A stretch of 64,000 nucleotides of DNA from Shewanella mangrovisoli (GTDB lineage: Bacteria > Pseudomonadota > Gammaproteobacteria > Enterobacterales > Shewanellaceae). Position 1 is the first letter of the stretch. The number at the start of each line of letters is the position of its first letter. The notes beneath the pieces are model-generated. The model was given only the letters and a program-made list of their open reading frames with translations. It ran no database searches and was not told the origin of the DNA. Where the stretch lies: NCBI RefSeq assembly GCF_019457635.1, contig NZ_CP080412.1:930001-994000 (forward strand). The letters are read 5' to 3'. Of the stretch, positions 42,221 through 51,361 are shown piece after piece. A program made the translations under genes and the position numbers.

Positions 42221-43968
42221 AAATACTCCTTCCCTTTATTCGGTTGTTCTCCCACCAATGGTTAATGATGGTCGTTGGGCTAGTGCTCACCCTGACCACA
42301 CTTATGGCTGGGATTGGTTTATTGTCGCTGTCGGGCTGGTTTTTATCGGCGACGGCGGTAGCGGGATTAACGGTTATCGGCTCCCAATCCTTTAACTTTT
42401 TTACCCCCGCGGGTGGCGTGCGTTTCCTTTCTATCGCGCGAACGGCCAGCCGTTACGGTGAGCGCCTCGCGACCCATGAGGCGACCTTTAAGTTACTGAC
42501 GGAACTCAGAGTTTGGGCGTGGCGAAAACTTTTCCCGCTCAGCGCTAAAAATCTGCAGGGGCTGCGCCGTGCGGATATGCTCAACCGCCTCGTAGCAGAT
42601 ATAGATACACTCGACCATTTGTATTTACGATTGTTGACGCCGATGGCGGCTTCCTTGCTGATGACGGCATTGTTGTATCTGTTCCTCGCATGGTTTGATG
42701 CCAAGCTGGCTCTAAGTTTGTGCCTGTTTTTAGTGGTGGTTTGGTTGCTGCTACCACTTCTGTTTTATCGGCTTGGGCATGAGCCAAGTCGCAATATGCT
42801 GGAAACCAAACGCCAATATCGGGTGCAGTTGCTTGAGATGTTGCAGGGCCAAGCAGAGCTGAGTCTATTTGGTGCGAGTAACAGATACAGACACAAGCTC
42901 GACGATGCCGAGCAGGCGTTATTTGCTAGCCAAGGGGCGATGGCGAATATCACCGCCTTAAGCCAAGCCATGCTGATCCTCGCGACGGGCTCGGCACTCA
43001 TCATGATGCTGTTTTTAGCCGCCAATGGCGTGGGCGATGCCGTGCCTCCCGGTCCGATGTTTGCCTTGATGGTGTTTACCACTATGGCCTGCGTCGAAAT
43101 GATGATGCCAATCGCCGGCGCCTTCCAACATTTGTCGGGCTGCGTGCTGGCGGCTACGCGAATTCACGAAATCACCGAGCAGGAAAGCGATATTCGTTTT
43201 AGCGAAGATTTAACGCTCAAGGTGACATTGGGCGGGCTGCAGATGACGGATATCCACTTTGGCTATCACGACAATCAGAGCGTACTGCAGGGCTTATCCT
43301 TAACAGTACAGCCTGGGCAAAAAGTGGCGTTATTGGGCGCCACGGGCTGCGGCAAATCCAGTTTATTATCCTTAATCACCCGTGAATGGCAGGCGCAGCG
43401 TGGCGAAATTTACCTCGATGGTCAGCCGCTGACGGACTATAGCGAGGCCGCCTTAAGATCGGCGATGACTGTGGTAAGCCAGCGGATTTACCTGTATGCG
43501 GGCACGCTGCGGGAGAACCTTGCCATTGCCTTGCCTGTGCCAGAAGGGCAAAAGCGTACCGCGAATGACGAGCGTTTTATCCAAGTCTTACAGCAGGTTG
43601 GTTTAGGCGAGTTGCTCAAAGGCGACAAGCCTCTTGATATGTGGATTGGCGAGGGCGGCAGGCAGTTATCGGGCGGCGAGCAGCGCCGTATCGGCGTGGC
43701 AAGGGCATTACTACGTGATGCGCCTTTGTTACTGTTAGATGAGCCAACTGAGGGCTTAGATAAACGCACCGAGCGGGAGATCTTAAGTTTACTGCTTGAA
43801 TTTGCAAAGGATAAAACCCTGCTAATGATCAGCCATCGATTAACGGCGATGGCCAAGATGGACCAAATTCACCTCCTCGCCGAGGGGCAAATTGTGGCAT
43901 CGGGCAACCATGAGCAGTTACTGCAAACTTGTCCCGCCTATCAGGCGCTCTATCGTCGTTTAGCTTGA
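42217..43968 (+). CDS. cydC: thiol reductant ABC exporter subunit CydC
   Basis: A 583-residue half transporter, partner of CydD. It has six membrane helices including LSLSGWFLSATAVAGL and the CydC-typical FNFFTPAGGVRFLSIARTASRYGERLATHEATF, then the ATPase domain with Walker A GATGCGKSS, signature LSGGEQRR, Walker B LLLLDEPTEGLD and H-loop MISHRLTA. The start ATG overlaps the cydD stop by four bases, ensuring stoichiometric translation. Confidence 0.94.
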   Translation: MKILLPFIRLFSHQWLMMVVGLVLTLTTLMAGIGLLSLSGWFLSATAVAGLTVIGSQSFNFFTPAGGVRFLSIARTASRYGERLATHEATFKLLTELRVWAWRKLFPLSAKNLQGLRRADMLNRLVADIDTLDHLYLRLLTPMAASLLMTALLYLFLAWFDAKLALSLCLFLVVVWLLLPLLFYRLGHEPSRNMLETKRQYRVQLLEMLQGQAELSLFGASNRYRHKLDDAEQALFASQGAMANITALSQAMLILATGSALIMMLFLAANGVGDAVPPGPMFALMVFTTMACVEMMMPIAGAFQHLSGCVLAATRIHEITEQESDIRFSEDLTLKVTLGGLQMTDIHFGYHDNQSVLQGLSLTVQPGQKVALLGATGCGKSSLLSLITREWQAQRGEIYLDGQPLTDYSEAALRSAMTVVSQRIYLYAGTLRENLAIALPVPEGQKRTANDERFIQVLQQVGLGELLKGDKPLDMWIGEGGRQLSGGEQRRIGVARALLRDAPLLLLDEPTEGLDKRTEREILSLLLEFAKDKTLLMISHRLTAMAKMDQIHLLAEGQIVASGNHEQLLQTCPAYQALYRRLA

Positions 43969-44020
43969 GTCGGGATGTCGACTGGGTGAGAAATATGTGC
44001 AGCAGGAGTAAAGCCGTTAG

Positions 44021-44650
44021 ATGAATAATCCAATGCCAGCAGACTTAGTACCAAAAGAATTGGCACCAAAAGACTTAGTACCAAAAGAATTAGCCCCGCA
44101 AATTAACGCCCATTTTAATGGCAAGTTTGAGGTTGAGCTTAAGTATCGACTCACAGACCGCGAGGCCTTTTGGGCGCGCTTAAGCGCTAAATCCCCCGAG
44201 GTGATGCTCGAGGATAATCTTGAGCATGACTGCTATTTTGATTCACCTATAGCCTCCTTAGCGGCTGAGCATAAAAGCCTGTGTATTCGCGAGATGCAGC
44301 CCTCTGGCATCATGCTGTGGATAGTGAAAGGGCCCGAGAAAGACCGCTGTGAGGCGGTCAATATTACGGATGCAGACAAGGCCAAAAGTATGCTGCGTAC
44401 TTTAGGTTATCAATGTGTGCTTGAGATTAAAAAACGCCGTAGCGTGTATTTTCTTGGGGAATTTCATTTAACGCTTGATTGGCTCGAAGGCTTAGGCGAC
44501 TTTGCCGAGCTTGCTATCATGACTAATGATGAAGCTATGTTGCCAATCTATGAGGCGCAGCTCCTCGCCTTAGCCGCTGAGCTTGGGCTAGAGGAATCAC
44601 AACGGGAATTCTTATCTTACAGACAGTTACAGATGGCTATACAAGGATAA
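44021..44650 (+). CDS. CYTH-domain protein (class IV adenylate cyclase-like)
   Basis: A 209-residue protein whose main part is a CYTH domain: the ExExK signature is FEVELKYRL, followed by YFDSP, LCIREM, and C-terminal EIKKRRSVYFLGEFHLTLDWLEGLGDFAELAIM, giving the acidic and basic lining of the phosphate tunnel. Activity could be adenylate cyclase (CyaB-like) or triphosphatase. The N terminus before the domain carries a duplicated LVPKELAPKD-like segment encoded by two 30-bp tandem repeats. It lies 53 bases behind cydC. Confidence 0.85.
   Translation: MNNPMPADLVPKELAPKDLVPKELAPQINAHFNGKFEVELKYRLTDREAFWARLSAKSPEVMLEDNLEHDCYFDSPIASLAAEHKSLCIREMQPSGIMLWIVKGPEKDRCEAVNITDADKAKSMLRTLGYQCVLEIKKRRSVYFLGEFHLTLDWLEGLGDFAELAIMTNDEAMLPIYEAQLLALAAELGLEESQREFLSYRQLQMAIQG
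44041..44100 (+). repeat. 30-bp tandem duplication in the CYTH gene start
   Basis: AGACTTAGTACCAAAAGAAT begins two successive 30-base units that are identical over about 21 leading bases and diverge slightly at the end. They encode the repeated DLVPKELAPK. Confidence 0.9.
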
Positions 44651-44698
44651 GCGAGGCATCCCAAGTCCATTTGGGGGTGAATCGATACAAGGCGCTGC

Positions 44699-44878
44699 TT
44701 ATCTTCCTAAGCGCTGCGAAAAGGCTAAGTAACGTTTGACCTCTTCTTCGGGGAATCGCAATTCTTCACCGTCTTTCACGCTGCTGAGCAGGTTTTCCCG
44801 CGCATAGCGTTTAATCGTTGCTGGACTCTTATCCAGCAACTTGCACACTTCATCCACAGTTAACAGATTATCACTCAT
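44699..44878 (-). CDS. small helix-turn-helix (excisionase/MerR-like) protein, 59 residues
   Basis: A 59-residue ORF starting MSDNLLTVDEVCKLLDKSPATIKRYA and ending LAFSQRLGR. LTVDEVCKLLDKSPATIKRYARENLL is the winged-helix HTH pattern of excisionase-family or MerR-type DNA-binding domains (HTH_17), followed by ELRFPEEEVKRYL. GGGAGTGAACC gives a ribosome site upstream. The neighbours, a CYTH protein and DUF599 protein, give no hint of target, and there is no integrase nearby. Confidence 0.82.
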   Translation of the reverse strand: MSDNLLTVDEVCKLLDKSPATIKRYARENLLSSVKDGEELRFPEEEVKRYLAFSQRLGR

Positions 44879-44973
44879 GGTTCACTCCCATTTTTGATTG
44901 GTGATTAACCCAATGAGTATAGAACAAGAATCACACTGCGCTTTGGCGGGCGCAGTCTGAGGTTGGCTGGCAA

Positions 44974-45708
44974 CTACTTGGCTTGGCGCTGGGCTTCTCG
45001 TGCCTGATATTCGCTGCCCAAATGTGCCTTGGCGGCGGTAATGGCCATCACGGCGCGGGATTTAAATTCGCGGCGATAGAGGGTGACCACCACAAACAGG
45101 CTGGCCAAAATAAACAGTATCGGGTGCACAAACCAGCAGAGAACGGCCATCGAAAAGTAGTAAGCCCGCAGACCATAGTTATAGGAATGAGCGGCTTGGT
45201 CTTGCACCGTCGCCATTTGCCGCGCGTAGGCTTTGAGGTTGTCATTTGCGCCTTCGCTATCCATAGGGCCTGCGCCAATCATCACGTTCACAAAGCCGTA
45301 TTGGCGCATCGACCAAGTAAATTGGAAAAACGCCATCACAAAGATTACTACTAATAGCGCCAGCTTCACTTGGACTAAGGAGTGGTTCGGCGGCGTAGCA
45401 TAGGGAATAGTCGCGATCACGGCCTCGAGGCGTTCAACTTGGGCAAATAAGGTTAATACCCCCGCGAGCACGAACAGCGTAGTCGAGGCAAAAAAGGCAA
45501 TATTACGCTCAAGGTTAGCTAATAACGCCGCATCGCCGACGCGCACGCCTCGAGTCATCAGCTCGAGCATCCAGTAGATCCTGTGTTTATGCAGGCCACG
45601 GGCAATACAGTCGGTATCCTTCGCCTTACGTCGGGCAAAGGCGGTATAGCCAGCCCAAGAAACGATAAACCACGTCAATGCAGAAATATCTAATAGCGAG
45701 AATGTCAT
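44974..45708 (-). CDS. DUF599 family membrane protein
   Basis: A 244-residue inner-membrane protein with four to five hydrophobic helices. DUF599 marks are LTWFIVSWAGYTAFARRKAKDTDCIARGLHKHRIYWMLEL and ERNIAFFASTTLFVLAGVLTL, then FVNVMIGAG and NYGLRAYYFSMAVLCWFVHP. Function is unknown. Start at 45708 (MTFSLLDISAL) has AAGG about seven bases upstream; the longer frame to 45801 adds 31 polar residues without support. Confidence 0.85.
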   Translation of the reverse strand: MTFSLLDISALTWFIVSWAGYTAFARRKAKDTDCIARGLHKHRIYWMLELMTRGVRVGDAALLANLERNIAFFASTTLFVLAGVLTLFAQVERLEAVIATIPYATPPNHSLVQVKLALLVVIFVMAFFQFTWSMRQYGFVNVMIGAGPMDSEGANDNLKAYARQMATVQDQAAHSYNYGLRAYYFSMAVLCWFVHPILFILASLFVVVTLYRREFKSRAVMAITAAKAHLGSEYQAREAQRQAK

Positions 45709-45801
45709 AGTTGCCTTGAGAAAGTGACTTTGAGAAAGTAAAAATCGATTGATCGAATGGCGATTATGAAGGTTTTTATCTCTTAGGCGCAATCCCCTCA
45801 T

Positions 45802-46474
45802 ATCGCTTTCAAATCTAGCATATTCACAATTTGAAGCTGCTCACATTGGTCGTTTTGAGGTCCTGCTTTAGAGCTGGTTCATATGGGAGGAATAGGCTTA
45901 AAAGTTCATGCTAAAGCTGTTGTTCACACAATAACTTAAAAAGTAACCATAGAGTGAATGGCGGTTTGTTGAACCTTGTATTCCTGAGAGGACGTTATGA
46001 TTGGCGTCAGTCCAAAAATATGAGTGAGGCAAATCATGGTAATGACTCACCGACACGCAGCGAGTCCGTCCGTGGATGCTCGACCGCCCCGTCCATGGGG
46101 CGGACGGTCGTCTCGCCTCTTACCATGGTTTGCCTTTTGAAAATCAGCGTAATCTGCTGATCCAAAAGAGGAGCTTTACCATGCTGTGAATGGTCAATTT
46201 ATGGTAATGCTCAATTACCCTAACCATTCATAAACCCGAAAGTGAGTTATCAATAACTGAACATTTAAAAATGGGTGCACATTAAATTGTCTTTAAATCA
46301 GAAAAATTTTGAACGATTTTTATCCTACAGTCTTGTTCGCTTTCCTGATGGTGTATTTAATAAAATGCTGATAAGTTATTTTTTATACAAATAGTTAACA
46401 GTGCGCGTTTTCACAAAACTAATTAGGTAAACAGCGTATAAATACTAAGAAAATTATAAGTAATTGGAGAGCAT
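45802..46474. other. non-coding, structured region upstream of the accessory nuclease gene
   Basis: No credible gene in 673 bp. The left part (45802-46020) is AT-rich. The middle (46028-46134) is a large GC-rich fold-back, listed separately, followed by the imperfect hairpin CTTTTG/CAAAAG with TCAGC/GCTGA (46134-46168) and a TTTACCAT...ATGGTAA pair (46176-46206). The right part (46250-46474) is AT-rich and carries the ribosome site GGAGAG of the next gene. Confidence 0.6.
46028..46134. repeat. large GC-rich inverted-repeat element
   Basis: The outer arms GGCAAATCATGGTAA (46028-46042) and TTACCATGGTTTGCC (46120-46134) are complementary over 15 bp with one G-T pair. Inside lies a GC-rich inner stem at 46081-46110 (CGACC/GGTCG and CCCC/GGGG), alternatively CCGTCC/GGACGG. 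It may be a small non-autonomous mobile element, a repetitive extragenic element or a structured RNA. Confidence 0.7.
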
Positions 46475-47716
46475 ATGAGTCGTTACGGACACAACATTTT
46501 TTCTGCGTTCTCAGAATTGGACGGATTTAGAGTCATAGAGAACAGGAAGGAACAAGCCCTCCAGGCCATTAAGAGTCAAACTGACGACTACATCCTTAAC
46601 GTAAATAAAGCCGAGTACATTGAACATTTGCTTTCTGAGTACTGGATCCAGCCGTTGGAAATTTATCGTGAACAACTGTCTGTATCCGTTGAAGAACGGA
46701 TGATTCTTGCCGAACGGCATCCTAATTCATATTGGGTCGAAAGTGGCCGATCCTACCCGAGAGATGTATATATGTTTCATCTTCCATTTACAGGTGATAG
46801 CCAGCTTCTTAAAGTTCGTGCAAGCACCTACAGCATGTCCCCCCCGCTAATCATGGTTGCAAGTCAGGAGGTTCGGTTTGAAATTATCAATTTCAATAAA
46901 GAAGCTCATGCGATCAAAAGTGAGGCTGATAATGTTGTATCTCTGATTGTTTCTCAAAATCAGTACCTTACAAATGATTTGGCGAAATTTAACGATTCGT
47001 TAGAAGCACTGCTCAGCCAAGCATTCGATGACAGAAAAAACCAGTTACTTAAAAAACACGATGTTATTTCTGCGTTGGGTATTCCCGTTCGAAAAGCTAC
47101 AGGGACGCCATCAACATTCTCGGTGCCTGCCAAGCGAACACCTGTCATTTCCAGTAAACCAAAGCCAGAGGTCACTGCTAAAGGCTACAAACCGGAACCA
47201 ACGCTTGATGATGCAATCTATCGACAAATTCTTAAGATCATTCACGATGTAGGTAAGCAGTTTGAGCGTTTGCCAAGTACATATGCTGGAAAAGATGAAG
47301 AACACCTTCGAGATCACATTCTTCTGATCTTGGAGCCAAACTTTGAAGGGTCAGCAACTGGTGAAACCTTCAATAAAAAGGGTAAAACAGACATACTTCT
47401 ACGACATGAAAACTCGAACGTCTTTGTAGCCGAGTTGAAATATTGGCACGGAAAAAAAGGTTATTTAGAGACTATCACACAGTTGCTTTCCTATTTAACT
47501 TGGCGAGATTCGAAAGCTGCTGTGGTGATGTTTGTGCCCAATAAAGAATTAAGCATGGTGCTTGAAACAATAAAAAATTCAACCTCGGAGCATCCCAACC
47601 ATTTAGGTTTTGTAAAGGAAATTGAAGAAGGCTGGTATCAATTCCGATTCCATATTAATGGCGACCTGAATAGAGAAGTTCACATAGCAGTTCAAGCGTT
47701 TCACTTGCCGCGCTGA
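46475..47716 (+). CDS. accessory protein with PD-(D/E)XK-type nuclease signature
   Basis: A 413-residue soluble protein, more AT-rich in codon use than its core neighbours. The first 240 residues contain an unknown domain (SRYGHNIFSAFSELDGFRVIENRKEQ, then YMFHLPFTGDSQLLKVRAST) and a Ser/Pro/Lys linker (about 215-240). The C-terminal part resembles restriction-endonuclease folds: an acidic LEPNFEGSATGE region, GKTD with Asp306, then VFVAELKYW with Glu320 and Lys322, giving D-X13-E-X-K, and a following TQLLSYL helix. This suggests DNA or RNA cleavage, perhaps in defence. GGAGAG precedes the start. No partner gene is adjacent. Confidence 0.68.
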   Translation: MSRYGHNIFSAFSELDGFRVIENRKEQALQAIKSQTDDYILNVNKAEYIEHLLSEYWIQPLEIYREQLSVSVEERMILAERHPNSYWVESGRSYPRDVYMFHLPFTGDSQLLKVRASTYSMSPPLIMVASQEVRFEIINFNKEAHAIKSEADNVVSLIVSQNQYLTNDLAKFNDSLEALLSQAFDDRKNQLLKKHDVISALGIPVRKATGTPSTFSVPAKRTPVISSKPKPEVTAKGYKPEPTLDDAIYRQILKIIHDVGKQFERLPSTYAGKDEEHLRDHILLILEPNFEGSATGETFNKKGKTDILLRHENSNVFVAELKYWHGKKGYLETITQLLSYLTWRDSKAAVVMFVPNKELSMVLETIKNSTSEHPNHLGFVKEIEEGWYQFRFHINGDLNREVHIAVQAFHLPR

Positions 47717-48032
47717 AGAAATATGAGGGGTAATAATTGGAAAGGCACCACTTTCTAGTTATTAACTGCTAACTCAGAAGCAACAGAATACGGCTCCCCT
47801 CGGAGTTGCCGCAGGGCGAATAGACAAATTGCGTGAGTCTCGCCATGGATGGCGAGCTAGCTTTCGCAGGTGCAGGGACGCATCCTTCGGAAGCGATAGC
47901 AAATTTGGCGATGAGCACAAGGGGCTTTCAACTCCGTTAGGGGCGTCTTGGAGCATCCAAGGAGGATAGGACGAGCAGTCCTCCTTGGTCGGGTGTGGGG
48001 TGAAGCCCCACGACTTTGATTTTGACTAATGA
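47717..48032. repeat. structured repeat-like non-coding element
   Basis: A GC-richer, ORF-free block of several perfect inverted repeats: CTCGCCAT/ATGGCGAG (47839-47856), CCAAGGAGGA/TCCTCCTTGG (47957-47988) and GTGGGG/CCCCAC (47995-48011). An outer pair CCCCT-GGAGTTG (47796-47808) with CAACTCC-AGGGG (47929-47943) folds the first part back on itself. The composition and arrangement look like a dispersed intergenic repeat. Confidence 0.6.
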
Positions 48033-48033
48033 A

Positions 48034-48061
48034 ATAAAAAGGCCAGACAGTGTCTGGCCTT
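48034..48061 (-). terminator. rho-independent terminator after putA
   Basis: AAGGCCAGACA and TGTCTGGCCTT form an 11-bp stem around one to three bases; on the minus strand a T run follows. Confidence 0.92.
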
Positions 48062-48107
48062 AACTTTATGTAATGGTCTTAGCTTAAAGCTGAAGATGTG
48101 AGCAAGC

Positions 48108-51100
48108 TTAGGCTTCGCTATCACCCAGTGACAATAGGGTCGCGTTACCACCAATGGCGGTGATGTTATTAGTGCGAGTCTTTTCAGTCACGAAGCGAGT
48201 TAAGTAGTGTGGACCACCCGCTTTTGGACCTGTGCCAGACAGACCTTGACCGCCGAAAGGCTGTACGCCAACCACAGCGCCGATTTGGTTACGGTTGATG
48301 TACACGTTACCCACGTTAACCTTGTCAGCTACTTCGAGGGCATGGCCTTCGTTACGGCTGTGGATACCTAAAGTTAAGCCAAAGCCTGTGCTGTTGATTT
48401 CATCGATCACATGGGCAAGTTCAGATGCCTTGTAACGGATCACGTGCAGGATTGGCCCAAAGTGTTCTTTTTCAAGCACTTTGATTGAGTCGATTTCAAC
48501 GGCGGTTGGTGACACAAAGTGGCCATTCTCGGTTCCCGCTGGCAGAGACATTTGCTTGATAAGCTTACCGACTTGCTTGATATGGTCGATATGGGCGTCA
48601 AGGTTAGCCTTCGCGGTCGCATCGATAACTGGGCCAACGTCGGTTTTCACTGAACTTGGGTTGCCAATCACTAACTCATCCATTGCACCTTGGAGTACAT
48701 CGATAACGCGGTCTGCAATATCTTCCTGTAGGAAGAGTACACGCAGCGCCGAGCAGCGTTGACCCGCGCTGGTGAAGGATGAAGACACTACATCGTTAAC
48801 CACTTGTTCTGGCTGAGAAGTAGAGTCAACCACCATAGCGTTTTGACCACCGGTTTCGGCGATTAACGGAATGATGGCGCCTTCACGGTTGGCCAGTGTG
48901 CGGTTGATGAGTTTGGCTGTGCCAGTTGAACCGGTAAAACATACGCCGCCGATGCGCTCATCAGCCGTCAGTGCGTTACCTACGGTAGCACCTGTGCCGG
49001 GTAGATATTGCAGCACATCCGTTGGGATACCCGCTTGGTGAGCTAACTGCACTGCGCGGTAACCAATGATAGAGGTTTGCTCTGCAGGTTTAGCAACGAC
49101 AGTGTTACCCGCAGCGAGGGCTGCCGATACTTGGCCTAAGAAGATAGCGAGTGGGAAGTTCCATGGGCTGATACACACGAATACACCGCGACCTTGGAGG
49201 AAGAGTTCGTTTAATTCACCCGTTGGGCCTGGGAGCAGTTCAGGTTTTGACATCAGCTTCTTAGCTTGCACCGCGTAGTAGCGACAGAAGTCTACGGCTT
49301 CACGCACTTCGTCGATACCGTCTTGAATGCTCTTGCCCGCTTCACGGGTACACAGAGCAATCAGTTCTTCGCGGTTTTCTTCTAATAGATCCGCCAGCTT
49401 TTGCAGGGCGGAGGCGCGCACTTCAACCGGAGTACGAGTCCAAGTTGCAAAGGCTGCATCGGCAGAGGCGACAGCTTGTTCGATAGCCGCCTTGTCGGCA
49501 AAGGTCACTTGACCTACAGTTTGAGTGGTATCGAATGGGCTCACCACGGTTTTGTGCTCGCCAGTTAAGGTTTGACCATTAACCAGAGGGCCCGCTTGCC
49601 ACTGCGTCGATTTGAATTTGTCTAAGGCCGCGAAGAATGGCTCTGCTTCTGAAATGATGTTCATATTGAGTCCCTTGGAATTTTTGCGATCGCTACCGAA
49701 GATGTCGGTAGGTAAAACGATTTTGTTGTTAGCCAGGGTTTTGTAGCCTGTCAGGGTTTTCAGTGGGTGAACCACTAAAGACTCGATAGGGGTTTTCGGG
49801 TCGACCAGCTTGTGTACGAACGAGGTGTTCGCACCGTTTTCCAGTAGGCGACGCACTAAGTAGGGCAGTAGATCTTTATGGGCGCCGATTGGGGCGTAGA
49901 TACGTACCGCTTTCGCGCCAGCTTCCGACAGAATAGTGTCGTACAGCTCTTGTCCCATACCGTGTAGGCGTTGGAATTCGTGGTTACGATCGCCAGCCAT
50001 ATCAGAAATCGCCGCAACGGTTTGCGCGTTGTGGCTGGCAAATTGTGGGTAAATCGCGCCGCGGGTGGCGTCAGATAACAGGTAACGCGCACAGGCTAAG
50101 TAAGATACGTCGGTACCAGCTTTGCGGGTGTAGAGTGGGTATGCGGCTTCGCCAGCTTGTTGTGCCCATTTCAGCTCACTATCCCAGTAAGCGCCTTTCA
50201 CTAAGCGAACCGGAATTTCATCGCCTTGCTCTTTCGCTAGACGAGTTAACCATACCAGCACTGGCAGGGCGCGCTTAGAGTAAGCTTGCACTACGATACC
50301 GAGTAAGCCCCAACCCTGAGTGGCGTCAGAATTAAACAGTTTTTGGAACAGTTTGAGCGAGAGCTCGAGGCGGTCAACTTCTTCGGCGTCGATAGAAATA
50401 CCGATATTTAAACCACGGGCTAACTTAATTAAGCGAATAACGGTCTCATACAGCTCGGTCAGTACACGGTCTTCGTTAGCGACTTCGTAACGTGGGTGCA
50501 GTGCCGACAGCTTGATAGAAATGGTTGGGCGTGGTGATTCGTTTTCGTTATAGCTTTGCGCGCCTAACTCGGTAATCGCATTGGCATAATCGTTAAAGTA
50601 TTTTTCGGCATCTTTACGCGTCAGCGCGGCTTCACCTAGCATATCGTAGGAGTGGGTGTAACCTAATTTACGCTTGTCTTCGCTGTTCTTGAGCGCTTCT
50701 TTCATGGTGCGGCCGAGAACGAACTGCTTACCCATGATCTTCATCGCCGCCATCATGGCTTGGCGGATTACAGGCTCACCTAAACGATTCACTAAACGGC
50801 TTAACAGGTTGCTTGGCGTACCATCGATTTTTTTATCGAGTTTGACGATTTTGCCAGTGAGCATCAGACCCCAAGTGGAGGCGTTAACCAGTACCGAATC
50901 GCTCTTGCTTAAGTGTTCATCCCATTTCGCGCCTGAGAGTTTATCTTCAATCAAGGCGTCGGCGGTGGCCGCATCGGGAATACGCAGCAGAGCTTCGGCT
51001 AAACACATCAGGATAATCCCTTCCTGTGTTTCTAAGCTGTATTGCTGCAGGAAGGCGTCGATGCCAACCATTAAACCTTTCTTATCGAATTGACGAACTT

Positions 51101-51287
51101 TGTTGACCAGTTCGTGGGCACGACGAGTGACGCGCTCGATGGCTTCATCACTGGAGGGCACTAGTTTGATTAGCTCTGACAAGTATTGTTCTTCATCGAC
51201 AATGTAGTTGTCGGTGACGGCTTTGAACAGTTCGTCGAGATTGGCAGAATCGTAGCGGCCTGCCAGCACTTCACTCGCTTTGAACAT
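48108..51287 (-). CDS. putA: bifunctional proline dehydrogenase / P5C dehydrogenase PutA
   Basis: A 1059-residue enzyme that oxidises proline to glutamate in two steps with FAD and NAD. The proline dehydrogenase barrel (about 130-470) shows ISIKLSALHPRYE, the segment RLVKGAYWDSELKWAQQAG and YAPIGAHKDLLPYLVRRLLENGANTSFV. The aldehyde dehydrogenase part (about 560-1050) shows ISPWNFPLAIFLGQ, FTGSTGTAKLINR, ETGGQNA with the catalytic glutamate, and FTSAGQRCSALR with the catalytic cysteine. The N-terminal ribbon-helix-helix repressor domain of E. coli PutA is absent, so this PutA cannot autoregulate. Start 51287 has GGAAG upstream. Confidence 0.96.
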   Translation of the reverse strand: MFKASEVLAGRYDSANLDELFKAVTDNYIVDEEQYLSELIKLVPSSDEAIERVTRRAHELVNKVRQFDKKGLMVGIDAFLQQYSLETQEGIILMCLAEALLRIPDAATADALIEDKLSGAKWDEHLSKSDSVLVNASTWGLMLTGKIVKLDKKIDGTPSNLLSRLVNRLGEPVIRQAMMAAMKIMGKQFVLGRTMKEALKNSEDKRKLGYTHSYDMLGEAALTRKDAEKYFNDYANAITELGAQSYNENESPRPTISIKLSALHPRYEVANEDRVLTELYETVIRLIKLARGLNIGISIDAEEVDRLELSLKLFQKLFNSDATQGWGLLGIVVQAYSKRALPVLVWLTRLAKEQGDEIPVRLVKGAYWDSELKWAQQAGEAAYPLYTRKAGTDVSYLACARYLLSDATRGAIYPQFASHNAQTVAAISDMAGDRNHEFQRLHGMGQELYDTILSEAGAKAVRIYAPIGAHKDLLPYLVRRLLENGANTSFVHKLVDPKTPIESLVVHPLKTLTGYKTLANNKIVLPTDIFGSDRKNSKGLNMNIISEAEPFFAALDKFKSTQWQAGPLVNGQTLTGEHKTVVSPFDTTQTVGQVTFADKAAIEQAVASADAAFATWTRTPVEVRASALQKLADLLEENREELIALCTREAGKSIQDGIDEVREAVDFCRYYAVQAKKLMSKPELLPGPTGELNELFLQGRGVFVCISPWNFPLAIFLGQVSAALAAGNTVVAKPAEQTSIIGYRAVQLAHQAGIPTDVLQYLPGTGATVGNALTADERIGGVCFTGSTGTAKLINRTLANREGAIIPLIAETGGQNAMVVDSTSQPEQVVNDVVSSSFTSAGQRCSALRVLFLQEDIADRVIDVLQGAMDELVIGNPSSVKTDVGPVIDATAKANLDAHIDHIKQVGKLIKQMSLPAGTENGHFVSPTAVEIDSIKVLEKEHFGPILHVIRYKASELAHVIDEINSTGFGLTLGIHSRNEGHALEVADKVNVGNVYINRNQIGAVVGVQPFGGQGLSGTGPKAGGPHYLTRFVTEKTRTNNITAIGGNATLLSLGDSEA

Positions 51288-51361
51288 AGTAATCGCTTCC
51301 ATCTTGGCCAGTTGTTTTGGGCTCTATTGTTGAAACAAAAATGGGGGGCGCGAAACGCATT

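Noticed and set aside
45954..46160. ORF of 68 residues in the spacer before the accessory gene
   Set aside because: It runs through the large inverted repeat, has no ribosome site or family resemblance, and its codons follow the palindromes.
46028..46206. Retron-like non-coding RNA
   Set aside because: The structure is suggestive, but there is no reverse transcriptase gene in the window and the neighbouring protein is nuclease-like.
50674..51093. 139-residue plus-strand ORF inside putA
   Set aside because: Antisense to the PutA N-terminal region, serine-rich shadow composition and no domain.
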